A stretch of 19,953 bases of DNA from CAVQGZ01 sp964356295 (GCA_964356295.1 CAYHHE010000054.1:1-19953); one strand, 5' to 3'. Shown: positions 7,392-14,751, numbered from the stretch's first letter. Notes: generated by a model from the sequence alone, not told the origin. Made by a program: numbers and translations.

Positions 7392-8123
7392 GTGAGCCTG
7401 GGCCTGCCGTCGCGACGCAGCAGCGGCGGGCGCCTGCAGGAGTCGGTGCGGACGGTGCGCCGCTGGACCCGCCGGCACCGTCGGGTCCTCGCCGCCGGAC
7501 TCGCCGGGCTGGCAGTGCTGCTGGTGGTCGGCGAGCTTCGTCCCCCACCACCGCCGACCGAGCCGATGGTCGTGGCGGCGCGCAGCCTGCCGACGGGGCA
7601 CGTGCTCGCAGCCGACGACCTCGCGCAGGTGCAGGCGCCGGCGCCACTGCTGCCTGCCACCGCTGCGACCAGCATCGAGCAGGTCGTCGGCAAGCGGCTG
7701 GCGGGGCCGCTGACCACCGGCGAGCCGATCACGCACGCGGCGACCGTGGGTCCCGGGCTGCTCACCGGCCTTCCGGCGGACACGGTCGCCCTGCCGGTGC
7801 GCATCTCCGACGCCGGCGCCGCTGCCCTGGTGGCTGCGGGCGACCGCATCGACCTCGTGGCCGCAGTGCCAGGTGAGGGCTCGGTGAGCCTCACCGAGGT
7901 GGCCGCGGACCTGCCGGTCCTGTACGTGCCGACCGCCTCGTCGACCGGAGACGACGCGGGGTTCGCGGTCGGGGCAGCAACGGGGACGAGCGAGGTCGCC
8001 GACGGCCTCGTGGTGGTCGCGGCCGCGCCTGCGCAGGTGCGCGGGATCGTCGCCGCCGCGGCCGACGCCCCGCTGTGGGTGACGATCCGCGGGACCCCCC
8101 CTGACGGCCTGCCAGCCGGCTGA
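7392..8123 (+). CDS. SAF domain-containing membrane protein (CpaB/RcpC-like)
   Basis: A 243-residue protein with a basic cytoplasmic N-terminus (Arg-rich, residues 8-31), one transmembrane helix (about 32-48), a Pro-rich linker PPPPPTEP, and a SAF domain at about 58-118. The SAF domain has the usual pattern: VVAARSLPTGHVLAADDL (60-77), then VVGKRLAGPLTTGEPIT (98-114). The following region (VALPVRISDAGAAALVAAGDRIDLVA) matches the RcpC/CpaB fold that faces the outside of the membrane in Flp/Tad pilus assembly. No pilus genes are next to it, so a pilus role here is unproven; actinobacteria often carry such orphan copies. It is followed 19 nt later by mscL, which has its own promoter hexamer. Confidence 0.85.
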   Translation: MSLGLPSRRSSGGRLQESVRTVRRWTRRHRRVLAAGLAGLAVLLVVGELRPPPPPTEPMVVAARSLPTGHVLAADDLAQVQAPAPLLPATAATSIEQVVGKRLAGPLTTGEPITHAATVGPGLLTGLPADTVALPVRISDAGAAALVAAGDRIDLVAAVPGEGSVSLTEVAADLPVLYVPTASSTGDDAGFAVGAATGTSEVADGLVVVAAAPAQVRGIVAAAADAPLWVTIRGTPPDGLPAG

Positions 8124-8130
8124 GACGCCC

Positions 8131-8136
8131 TATCGT
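8131..8136 (+). promoter_or_regulatory. -10 element of mscL (leaderless)
   Basis: TATCGT fits TANNNT and ends 6 nt before the mscL ATG, with no Shine-Dalgarno between. Confidence 0.6.
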
Positions 8137-8142
8137 TGGGCC

Positions 8143-8595
8143 ATGCTCAAAGGCTTCCGTGACTTCATCATGCGTGGGAACGTCATCGACCTCGCCGTCG
8201 CTGTCGTGGTCGGTGGAGCGTTCACCGCCCTGGTGACGGCCTTCAGTGCGGCGATCATCAGCCCGATCCTGGCAGCGATCGGCGGACCGGACGCCTCCGG
8301 CTGGGGATTTCAGCTCGTCGAGGGCAACGACGCGACATTCGTCAACCTCGGCCTGCTGTTCACCGCCGCCTTCTCCTTCCTCATCACCGCCGCGGTCGTC
8401 TACTTCGTCTTCGTGGCACCGATGAACGCCTACCGGACCCGCCGCGAGGCCCAGCTGGGCACTGAGGAGGTGGAGGAGGTCCCCGAGGACATCGCCCTGC
8501 TGACCCAGATCCGGGACCTGCTGGCCCGCGAGCGCGGTGGGACCGCCGGGGACGAGACCTCCCCCGGTGGTAGCCCTGGCGACAAGGCGCCCTAG
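8143..8595 (+). CDS. mscL: Large-conductance mechanosensitive channel MscL
   Basis: A 150-residue MscL, a homopentameric inner-membrane channel that opens under membrane tension to release solutes on osmotic downshock. The N-terminal amphipathic helix MLKGFRDFIMRGNVIDLAVA (1-20) runs into the pore-lining TM1 (about 14-42), with the conserved RGNVIDLAVAVVVGGAF and the IISPILAAIGG end of TM1. A periplasmic loop follows (50-68), then TM2 (about 69-93). VAPMNAYRTRREAQ leads to the C-terminal helical bundle EDIALLTQIRDLLARE (115-130). The acidic linker TEEVEEVPEDI is usual for actinobacterial MscL. Its TAG stop overlaps the stop codon of the convergent helicase-like gene through a shared CTAG, so there is no intergenic terminator between them. 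Confidence 0.96.
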   Translation: MLKGFRDFIMRGNVIDLAVAVVVGGAFTALVTAFSAAIISPILAAIGGPDASGWGFQLVEGNDATFVNLGLLFTAAFSFLITAAVVYFVFVAPMNAYRTRREAQLGTEEVEEVPEDIALLTQIRDLLARERGGTAGDETSPGGSPGDKAP

Positions 8596-11500
8596 TGATG
8601 CGGGGGACGCTCGTCGGCGAGCCACTGCTCGTGGGCGGCGTCCTCCGACGCACGCTCCGCCGCCCGCTCCTGCTCGTCGGACGCTGACAGGACGGGGATC
8701 GGGTCGTCGACCGCGGCCGCCTCCCCAGCGCCCATGTCGCCGCCGGTGTGCGAGATTGTCCCTGCGCGCACGGCACGCCGCAGCACCGTCTCCGAGCGCC
8801 CGGTCGGGTGCGCCAGCCCGATCTCCCGGCCGAGCGCAGCCATGGTGTCGTCCTCCGCCCGTCCCGGCTCGCACTGCTCCAGCCATCGCGCCAGCGCGAT
8901 CAGGTCGACCGCCGGGTAGGCCTCGACGGGCCGGCCGACTACCACGTCCGGCCTGGGTACCTCCGACTCGCCAGGCTCCGCAGGCCCCTGCCCCTCGGTG
9001 TCGGTCGCGGGCCCCGGCCCGGCTTCGGGCCCGGTCTCGGGCCGGGTCTCGGGCCCGGCTTCGGGCCCGGCTGCCGGGGGGCCCTCGCCGGCGGCCTGCG
9101 GCTCACCGGCCGGGGCGTTGCGGGCGGCGTCGATGGCGTCGGCGAGGCGGCAGGCGTCCTGCAAGACCTGGCGGACCCGCCCGACCTCGGCGTCGGCGTC
9201 GCGCAACCAGTCCGTCACGCAGGTGCGGTCGATGGACCAGCCGGCGCGCATGATCTGCTCCGGTCGCATCCGCTCCCGGTCGCGCAGATCGCCGACCGAG
9301 GCAACCGGCCCGCCGTCGGGCTCCACGACCAGCACGCCACGCCCGGGCCGCCCGGGATGGTCCAGCAGCAGTGACGTGGCCAGCAGGCCGCTCCCGCCGC
9401 CGAGGCGAACGGGGAGTCCTGCCGCCCGCAGCCGGTCGTGGACGTGCTGCTCCCACGGGTCGAGGCTGGGGGTCGGCCGGTCGCCATCCGCCGCGGCGCT
9501 GACCGCAAGCAGGGCCCGCAGGGCCCGCAGGCCGTCGCCGGCCAATCGTCTCGGCTCGAGGGCCTCGGCCTGCACCGTCGAGACGACGGTGAGCGCACGG
9601 CGGGCGGCGCCGACGCCAGCGCACAGCCAGCGCACGCCGCCGGGTCGGTTCATCGGGCCGTACCGGTAGAGCAGCCGCCCGTCCATCGTCCGTCCGAACC
9701 CGACCGACAGGATGACCGCGTCGCGGCGTTCACCGACCAGGTCCTCCACCGGCTTGAGCAGGAAGGGTTCGTCGGCCTCCGGTCCCAGCGCGGCGGCCAG
9801 CCACGGCTCGGCCTGGCCGGCCCGGGCCAGGGCTCTCTCGATCGCCTCGGCGTGCGCCCGGCCGAGGGTGAGCACCGCCAGGCTCTGCTCGGGACGGCGG
9901 CGCAGGTGCTCGGTGACCAGGTCGACGACCCGCGCCACCTCGGCGTCCACGCTCTCCTCCTGCTCGCGCAGCCCCGGCTCCTGCACGACCGCGACGAGCT
10001 CGAGCGGCGACGCCGCGGCGGCGCCGGCGGAGACGCTGACCTGCGCGGGTGTGCGGGTGGCGGGCATCGCGGCGTGCAGCCGTTCGTCCCGGCAGCCGTA
10101 CCTGACCGTCAGCGACGTGCTCGGCAGCAGGTCGCGCAGCACCGCATACAGCGAGGGGATCTCCGCGCCCGCGCCGGGGCCCACCGTGCTGGTCCGGGGA
10201 TCCGGGACGTCCATGCTCAGCGGGGTGGGGGACGGCGGCGGCTGCGACGGGTCGCCCAGCACGACCACTCGGTCAGCGTGGGCCAGCACCCCGATGGCGT
10301 GCGCCAGGGCCACACCATGGGCGTCGAGCACCACGAGCAGGTCGATGCGCGCGCTGGGCGGCAGGGTGGCAGCGGCTGGGAGCGGCCCGGCCAGCCAGAC
10401 CGGTCGTGCCGCGCGCACGGTCCCCCAGGAGGCGGCGAGCAGGTCGCGGGTGGGCATCGGCAGACTTGCGGAGGCAACGGCTCGCAGCGTGCGCACCTGG
10501 ACCGGACGCTCGGTGGCCGCCTGCTGTGCGGCGTCGACCCACGCAGCACGGGCCCGGTCCGCCGCGGCCACCACCGCGGCCGCATCGGCCTGCCGCCAGC
10601 GCTGCGCGGCTCCACGAAGGACGGCGCCGGTGGTCTCCACCAGCACCGGGTCGGAGCGCTGGATCTGCTCGGCCATCGATGCGGCGATGCTGGCGTCGAG
10701 GACCACGAGCGCGGTGTCGGCGTCGATGGCCTCACCGGCCTCGACACGGTCCCGCAACGCGGCCACCACCGGCGCCAAGCCGCCCTCGGCCAGGTCGGCG
10801 GCTGCCTCGGTCAGGCGGGGAAGCCGCCGGGCCCAGTGCGCGTCGCCGGCCAGCGAGGCGAGCCGGGCCAGCGTGGCGGGGTAGTCCAGATCGGGCGGAA
10901 GGGCCTCAGGGTGCACCTCGGCGAGCGCGGTCGTCGCCGAGGTGAGCGCGGTGGACGCCGCGATGGCCGCGGCCGCGTTGTCCCCTACCCGGGGGTGGCG
11001 GCCGTCCCGGGCCCGGTCGTCCCAGCGGCGGCTGACAGCGGCAGCCTCGGCCAGCGCCTTCGCGATCCGCTCCTGGTCACCAGCCGTTGCCGGGTCGCGC
11101 AGCATCTGCTGGGCCTGCGCGCGAAGCACGCGACGCTCGAGCATCCCCGGCGCGTCGGCGAGCTCACGGCGGCTGCGCCGGTCAGCGGAGGCTGCGGCGA
11201 GGCGGTCCAGCGGGCTGGACCACACGGTGGGGACGAAGGTCTCCTCGACGGTCCGCACGGTGTCCAGCAGCGCGGTGAGCTCGCTCAGGTCCTCCGGTCC
11301 ACGGGGTGCGGGCATCCCGACCTCGGCGGCTGCGCGAGCACCCAGGTCGTGCGCCGCGGGGACGAGGTCGCTGCGCAGCCTGTCCACCAGGGCCACGGCC
11401 TCCTCGGCCTCCTCGGCGGAGGCCGGTGTGGCGCCGAACCACGCGGTGGCCTCTGCGGAGATCGTCAGCCCGTCCAGGGCGACGAACTCGGCCAGCGCGG

Positions 11501-12845
11501 TTCGAAGCCGCTGTGCCGACGAGGCGTCCAGCCTGGTCAGCGCGTCGGCCTCGACGTGGACCTGCGGCGCGGACGGGGTGAGGAGCGTGCTGGCCGCGCC
11601 GAAGGCGTCGTACGCGCAGCGTCCCCACGGCGCTCGGGTGCGGTGCAGCGCATCGACGTAGCCCTCGAGGATCGCGGCGTCCCGCCCGCCGACATCCCGC
11701 GCGCCGGCATCCTGCCCGCCGGCGCCCCGCCCGCCGGGCTCGCGCGCGGCGGCGTCCAACGCGGACAGCACGTCCCGGGCGATCCCGGGGGCAGTGACCA
11801 GGCCGTCGGAGAGATCGAGCGTGGCACCACCGAGGCCGATGGCGGCCAGCCTGCGTCGCAGGCCACGCAGGCGCGGCCCCGAGTCCGCGACGACAAGCAC
11901 CGTCTGGCCCACCGCGACGCCCTCGGCGCACAGGGCGGCGGCGACCTGGGTGGCGCCCGTGCCCGCCGGGGTCTGCACAACCATCGACCCCCCGCCTCGC
12001 ACCGGGGTCAGCGCCGATGCCTGCGCGGAGTCCAGGTCGATGGCGACCTCGACCCGGTGCTGCGCCGCGTCCGCGGTGCCCGTGGCGTCCGTGGGTCCCG
12101 GGGTGGGGCCACCCGCGGCGAGGGTCGACGACCCGGCCCCCGCGGCGAGCGCCACCAGAGGGTGGCGGGCCAGCCTGGAGGCGTTGTCCCGAAGCTCGGC
12201 TGCCAGGTCCTCGGCCAGCCCGGACATCAGCCCGATGACGGCCCGATGGGCGATGGCGAACCCGTCGACGACGTGCGGCGGGGCCTGCTCGCGCAGCCGG
12301 TCGACCACCACCGTGTACCGCAGCTCACCGGCCGGGTCGAGCAGGTCGGCAGCGGTGAGCCGCAGCCCGATCTGCTCGGCCATGGCCTCGAGCAGGCGGG
12401 AGTTGAGCTCGGGGTCCCCCACCACGTGCAGCATGTGGTCGGACCCGCCGAAGCCCACCGGTGTCACCTGGACGCGGCGCAGCATGATGGGAGCCATCGG
12501 TCGCCGTGCGCTCGTCCGGTCGGCCCAGGACGCCAGGCCGGTGGCCAGGTACCCCACAGCGATCCCGTGGGCCTCTTCCAGCCGCCCCATGCGCTCGGCA
12601 AGACGCCGCGCGGACAGCGCCGCGGTGTGCTTGATCGGCTCGTGCGGGAACAGCCGGGAGACCCGCACCGGTTCGCCGTCCAGCAGGCGTCTGCGGACAT
12701 CGGGATCGGCTCCGTGCAGGTCCAGCGTGCCGACCTTGAGGTCGCGGAAACGCGTCAGCGGCTCGGCGCCGCCGAGGTCGGCCATCTCGGCGGCCCAGCG
12801 CTCGATGGCCTCGGTGATGTGAGAAGTCACTGCCGTCGCCGACAC
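8592..12845 (-). CDS. COG1112/DUF4011-type helicase-nuclease homologue with eroded motifs
   Basis: A 1417-residue protein with the architecture of the large DUF4011 – superfamily 1 helicase – PD-(D/E)XK (MTES_1575-like) – C-terminal helical domain proteins. An N-terminal domain (about 1-230) precedes motif I at 292-300, TPAGTGATQ, where the Walker A Lys is Ala298. Motif II (838-843) reads VLDAHG: the catalytic Glu after Asp841 is Ala842. Motif III GDPSQPP (864-870) and motif V EDLVGERRDAVILSVGFG (1034-1051) are kept. Motif VI, normally ITRAR, reads GVGAARR (1077-1083). A nuclease-like domain follows from DPWEQHVHDRL (1129-1139) to TDWLRD (1211-1216). It keeps VVEPDG but lacks the IDL aspartate (ATSLLL) and the YHS segment. 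Two disordered repeats interrupt it (371-389 and 1258-1280). A large helical insert (about 430-780) separates motifs I and II. The reading frame is intact, so it is a selected but probably inactive ATPase/nuclease, or an adaptor. Confidence 0.78.
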   Translation of the reverse strand: MSATAVTSHITEAIERWAAEMADLGGAEPLTRFRDLKVGTLDLHGADPDVRRRLLDGEPVRVSRLFPHEPIKHTAALSARRLAERMGRLEEAHGIAVGYLATGLASWADRTSARRPMAPIMLRRVQVTPVGFGGSDHMLHVVGDPELNSRLLEAMAEQIGLRLTAADLLDPAGELRYTVVVDRLREQAPPHVVDGFAIAHRAVIGLMSGLAEDLAAELRDNASRLARHPLVALAAGAGSSTLAAGGPTPGPTDATGTADAAQHRVEVAIDLDSAQASALTPVRGGGSMVVQTPAGTGATQVAAALCAEGVAVGQTVLVVADSGPRLRGLRRRLAAIGLGGATLDLSDGLVTAPGIARDVLSALDAAAREPGGRGAGGQDAGARDVGGRDAAILEGYVDALHRTRAPWGRCAYDAFGAASTLLTPSAPQVHVEADALTRLDASSAQRLRTALAEFVALDGLTISAEATAWFGATPASAEEAEEAVALVDRLRSDLVPAAHDLGARAAAEVGMPAPRGPEDLSELTALLDTVRTVEETFVPTVWSSPLDRLAAASADRRSRRELADAPGMLERRVLRAQAQQMLRDPATAGDQERIAKALAEAAAVSRRWDDRARDGRHPRVGDNAAAAIAASTALTSATTALAEVHPEALPPDLDYPATLARLASLAGDAHWARRLPRLTEAAADLAEGGLAPVVAALRDRVEAGEAIDADTALVVLDASIAASMAEQIQRSDPVLVETTGAVLRGAAQRWRQADAAAVVAAADRARAAWVDAAQQAATERPVQVRTLRAVASASLPMPTRDLLAASWGTVRAARPVWLAGPLPAAATLPPSARIDLLVVLDAHGVALAHAIGVLAHADRVVVLGDPSQPPPSPTPLSMDVPDPRTSTVGPGAGAEIPSLYAVLRDLLPSTSLTVRYGCRDERLHAAMPATRTPAQVSVSAGAAAASPLELVAVVQEPGLREQEESVDAEVARVVDLVTEHLRRRPEQSLAVLTLGRAHAEAIERALARAGQAEPWLAAALGPEADEPFLLKPVEDLVGERRDAVILSVGFGRTMDGRLLYRYGPMNRPGGVRWLCAGVGAARRALTVVSTVQAEALEPRRLAGDGLRALRALLAVSAAADGDRPTPSLDPWEQHVHDRLRAAGLPVRLGGGSGLLATSLLLDHPGRPGRGVLVVEPDGGPVASVGDLRDRERMRPEQIMRAGWSIDRTCVTDWLRDADAEVGRVRQVLQDACRLADAIDAARNAPAGEPQAAGEGPPAAGPEAGPETRPETGPEAGPGPATDTEGQGPAEPGESEVPRPDVVVGRPVEAYPAVDLIALARWLEQCEPGRAEDDTMAALGREIGLAHPTGRSETVLRRAVRAGTISHTGGDMGAGEAAAVDDPIPVLSASDEQERAAERASEDAAHEQWLADERPPHH
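9018..9077. repeat. 12-bp tandem repeat inside the helicase-like gene
   Basis: Five imperfect 12-bp units of the form CCCGGCTTCGGG lie head to tail. On the coding (minus) strand they encode a Gly-Pro-Glu-Ala/Thr repeat (residues about 1258-1278) linking the nuclease-like domain to the C-terminal helical domain. The reading frame is kept because the unit is a multiple of three. Confidence 0.85.
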
Positions 12846-12907
12846 CCTCTCGCGCCTCGTGCCCTATGGACCCGGCAGAGCCTAGTCCGGGCGGGGCCGG
12901 CGCTCGA

Positions 12908-13867
12908 TCAGCGCGGGACGGCTTCGCTGATCCGGTCCACGCTGATCTGCGGGAGGATCGTGGTGACGTCCTGCGGGGTGAACAGCTGGGACCCGCGGTG
13001 CAGGCAGGTGCCGGTGCCGCAGGCGGTGCCGAGGCGGACCGCGTCGATCAGCGGCAGGCCGCGGGTGAGTCCGGCCACCAGCCCGGCGACCGTGGAGTCG
13101 CCTGCCGCGACGGTGCTGGCGACCTCGACCTTCGGGGGCTTCAGCCGCGCCTCGTCGCCGGACGCGGACAACACGTACGTCCCCGACCCGCCCAGGGACA
13201 CCACGAGGCGTGGCACCCCGGAGTCGACGATCTGCCGGGCGGCGCCGCGGTAGTCGAAGTCCGGGTCGTAGCCGTCCTCGCCGACCAGGTCGGCCAGCTC
13301 CTCCTGGCTGGGCTTGATCAGGTCGACCTTGTGCTCGACCGCGATGCGCAGTGCCTCACCGGAACCATCGAACACCAGCCGGGACTTGTTCTCCCGGCAC
13401 AGCTCGGCGATCTCACCGACCAGGCTCGCCGGGACGCCCGGCGGGAACGACCCGGACATCACGACGTAGGGCGGTACCGACTCGAACTCGTTGAGCCGGT
13501 CCAGGACCAGCCGCCACTCATCCTCGGCCAACGTGCCCGCCTGGCCGACGATGCGGAAGTTCACCCCCTGGTCCTTGACGAACATGGTCAGGCTGGGGCG
13601 GGTGTCCGCGGCCACCTTGATCGGGTGGACGGGGACATCCTCCTTCTGCAGCAGCCGGTACAGGGTCTCGCCGGTGTTGCCGCCCAGGGTGACGATCGCC
13701 TCGACGTGCCCGTCCAGCACGCGCATCGCCCGGGCGACCTGGACACCCCCGCCGCCGGGCTCGATCGCCTCGACGTTGGCTCGAAGCTTCTCCTCGGGGA
13801 CCATCCGGTCGATGGTCAGCGAGTAGTCCACGCTGGGGGACATCGTGATCGTGACAACAGTGAGCAC
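12908..13867 (-). CDS. pfkB: PfkB-type 6-phosphofructokinase / hexose kinase
   Basis: A 319-residue sugar kinase of the PfkB (ribokinase) family, co-linear with E. coli phosphofructokinase-2. This enzyme phosphorylates fructose-6-phosphate in glycolysis; 1-phosphofructokinase or tagatose-6-phosphate kinase are alternatives. The first signature is PGGGGVQVARAM (37-48). GGNTGETLYRLL (62-73), MSGSFPPGVP (137-146), FDGSGEAL (166-173), LIKPSQEEL (183-191) and VVSLGGSGT (222-230) follow. The second signature is STVAAGDSTVAG (251-262) with catalytic base Asp257. Three positions depart from E. coli: Gln43 for Asn in GGGGINVA, Ser187 for Asn in KPNQKE, and Ala254 for Gly in GAGD. Since Asp257 is kept, activity is likely. 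The GTG start has TAGCGT 6 nt upstream, so it is probably leaderless and transcribed separately from the small gene 50 nt upstream. Confidence 0.9.
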   Translation of the reverse strand: MLTVVTITMSPSVDYSLTIDRMVPEEKLRANVEAIEPGGGGVQVARAMRVLDGHVEAIVTLGGNTGETLYRLLQKEDVPVHPIKVAADTRPSLTMFVKDQGVNFRIVGQAGTLAEDEWRLVLDRLNEFESVPPYVVMSGSFPPGVPASLVGEIAELCRENKSRLVFDGSGEALRIAVEHKVDLIKPSQEELADLVGEDGYDPDFDYRGAARQIVDSGVPRLVVSLGGSGTYVLSASGDEARLKPPKVEVASTVAAGDSTVAGLVAGLTRGLPLIDAVRLGTACGTGTCLHRGSQLFTPQDVTTILPQISVDRISEAVPR

Positions 13868-13873
13868 GATGGC

Positions 13874-13879
13874 ACGCTA
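13874..13879 (-). promoter_or_regulatory. -10 element of pfkB (leaderless)
   Basis: TAGCGT fits TANNNT and ends 6 nt before the pfkB GTG; no Shine-Dalgarno sequence lies between. Confidence 0.55.
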
Positions 13880-13917
13880 GCGGCGGCGAGAGCCTCGCGC
13901 GGCCACTTGCGACCGGT

Positions 13918-14265
13918 TCAGGCTGCGAGCACCACCAGCGAACGAATCTGCTGGGCAGCGTCGACCATGCGCATCGACTGCAGGCCCGACACGTCCAGGT
14001 CCCGGACGGCGTGCACCAGACGAGCCGCGTGCTCCCGCGCACGGGCTCCGTCGCCCGCACAGATGGCCCACCACACGCCGTCGAGCAGGTCGTCCAACTC
14101 GTCGGCAAGGCTCGTACCGGACTCCGCTGACGCGGCGTGGAGCGACGCGCGCATGGCCGAGATGGCGGCATGGAGCTGCTCGCGGGTGGGGTCAGCGCCA
14201 GCGAGGCGGGCCTGCGAGCGTGCGCCGAGGCGGTCGAGGAAGGCCATGTCGTCATCTGTGAACAT
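13918..14265 (-). CDS. Small helical protein of unknown function
   Basis: I do not recognise this 115-residue protein. It begins MFTDDDMAFLDRLGARSQAR and appears almost wholly alpha-helical, soluble and amphipathic, with no signal peptide, membrane segment or metal motif. Notable stretches are the acidic helix LADELDDLLDGVWWAICAGD (53-72), with two adjacent Trp and one Cys, and REHAARLVHAVRDLDVSGLQ (76-95). The start is unusually well supported for this window: AAGGAG lies 6 nt before the ATG, preceded by a TAAACT hexamer, so it has a short normal leader rather than a leaderless start. It lies between pfkB and the repeat array, with its own promoter. An accessory origin is possible because it borders a decayed region. 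No function is proposed. Confidence 0.72.
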   Translation of the reverse strand: MFTDDDMAFLDRLGARSQARLAGADPTREQLHAAISAMRASLHAASAESGTSLADELDDLLDGVWWAICAGDGARAREHAARLVHAVRDLDVSGLQSMRMVDAAQQIRSLVVLAA

Positions 14266-14294
14266 CAGGTACTCCTTAAGTGAACATCAGTTTA
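14258..14294 (-). promoter_or_regulatory. Promoter, ribosome-binding site and 22-bp-spaced direct repeat of the small gene
   Basis: On the minus strand, TAAACT (14289-14294) is a candidate -10. CTGATGTTCAC follows, overlapping its last bases, then TTAAGGAGTAC with the Shine-Dalgarno AAGGAG, then a second exact CTGATGTTCAC that contains the start codon. The two 11-bp copies are 22 bp apart, about two helical turns, on the same DNA face. This fits a repressor operator covering the promoter and start, but could be a chance short duplication. Confidence 0.45.
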
Positions 14295-14414
14295 ACAGAT
14301 GCCAGCCGACTTGCGCACTCCCTATCCCCCAACCTAACCGCCTACCATCCGACCCGCGACCCCCAGCTGGCCCAGCCGTCCATCTCCCCTGGTGATCAAC
14401 GCGCACAGCTGGTC

Positions 14415-14469
14415 CCACAGCGGCGGCGGCTCCTACCGACGTGATCAAGGCGCCATAGGTGCTGCTGCG
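14415..14469. repeat. 55-bp sequence repeated exactly after the assembly gap
   Basis: The last 55 bases before the N run are identical to the first 55 bases after it (14570-14624). They comprise a unique-looking 24-nt lead and one full 31-bp repeat unit (14439-14469). Such an exact overlap is typical of two graph contigs sharing a k-mer end. Confidence 0.85.
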
Positions 14470-14569
14470 NNNNNNNNNNNNNNNNNNNNNNNNNNNNNNN
14501 NNNNNNNNNNNNNNNNNNNNNNNNNNNNNNNNNNNNNNNNNNNNNNNNNNNNNNNNNNNNNNNNNNNNN
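14470..14569. other. Assembly gap of 100 N
   Basis: Exactly 100 unknown bases, the usual placeholder for a gap of unknown size. It falls inside the 31-bp tandem array, so the true number of repeat units is unknown and may be larger or smaller than shown. Confidence 0.99.
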
Positions 14570-14593
14570 CCACAGCGGCGGCGGCTCCTACCG

Positions 14594-14748
14594 ACGTGAT
14601 CAAGGCGCCATAGGTGCTGCTGCGACGTGATCAAGGCGCCATAGGTGCTGCTGCGCCTTGATCAAGGCGCCATAGGTGCTGCTGCGCCTTGATCAGGGCG
14701 CCGTAGGTGCTGCTGCGCCTTGATCAGGGCGCCGTAGGTGCTGCTGCG
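14594..14748. repeat. 31-bp tandem repeat array, five units visible after the gap
   Basis: Five contiguous 31-bp units (14594, 14625, 14656, 14687 and 14718 onward) are seen, with a further copy before the gap. Units 1-2 are identical, unit 3 changes the first bases to CCTTGATCAAGG, and units 4-5 carry CAGGGCGCCG in place of CAAGGCGCCA. All contain TGATCA, a GGCGCC-centred block (CAAGGCGCCA or CAGGGCGCCG), and end in TAGGTGCTGCTGCG. There are no spacers between units, so this is not a CRISPR. The 700-bp stretch 14266-14967 has no gene; apart from this array, the inverted repeat at 14752 and scattered TGATCA-containing sequences (14392, 14831, 14861) I see nothing else in it. Confidence 0.92.
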
Positions 14749-14751
14749 GTA

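Noticed and set aside
11690..11750. Second Gly/Ala/Asp repeat in the helicase-like gene as a separate element
   Set aside because: It keeps the frame, encodes a flexible loop (residues about 371-389) and shows only loose periodicity, so it is treated as part of the protein.
8592..12845. A defence island around the helicase-nuclease homologue
   Set aside because: Neighbours are mscL and pfkB, both housekeeping, and the catalytic motifs are eroded; a defence role is not supported by this window.
9438..13253. A 1271-codon open frame on the plus strand
   Set aside because: It lies antisense to the helicase-like gene and part of pfkB. It is His/Gly/Arg/Val-rich, shows no domain motif and no start signal, and is a by-product of high GC codon use.
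14271..14285. Three-codon upstream ORF (ATG TTC ACT TAA) before the small gene
   Set aside because: Its ATG falls one base after the predicted -10 hexamer, so it probably lies before the transcription start; it arises from the 11-bp direct repeat.
14594..14748. Possible CRISPR array
   Set aside because: The 31-bp units abut with no spacers, units differ from one another in a graded way, and no cas genes are near.
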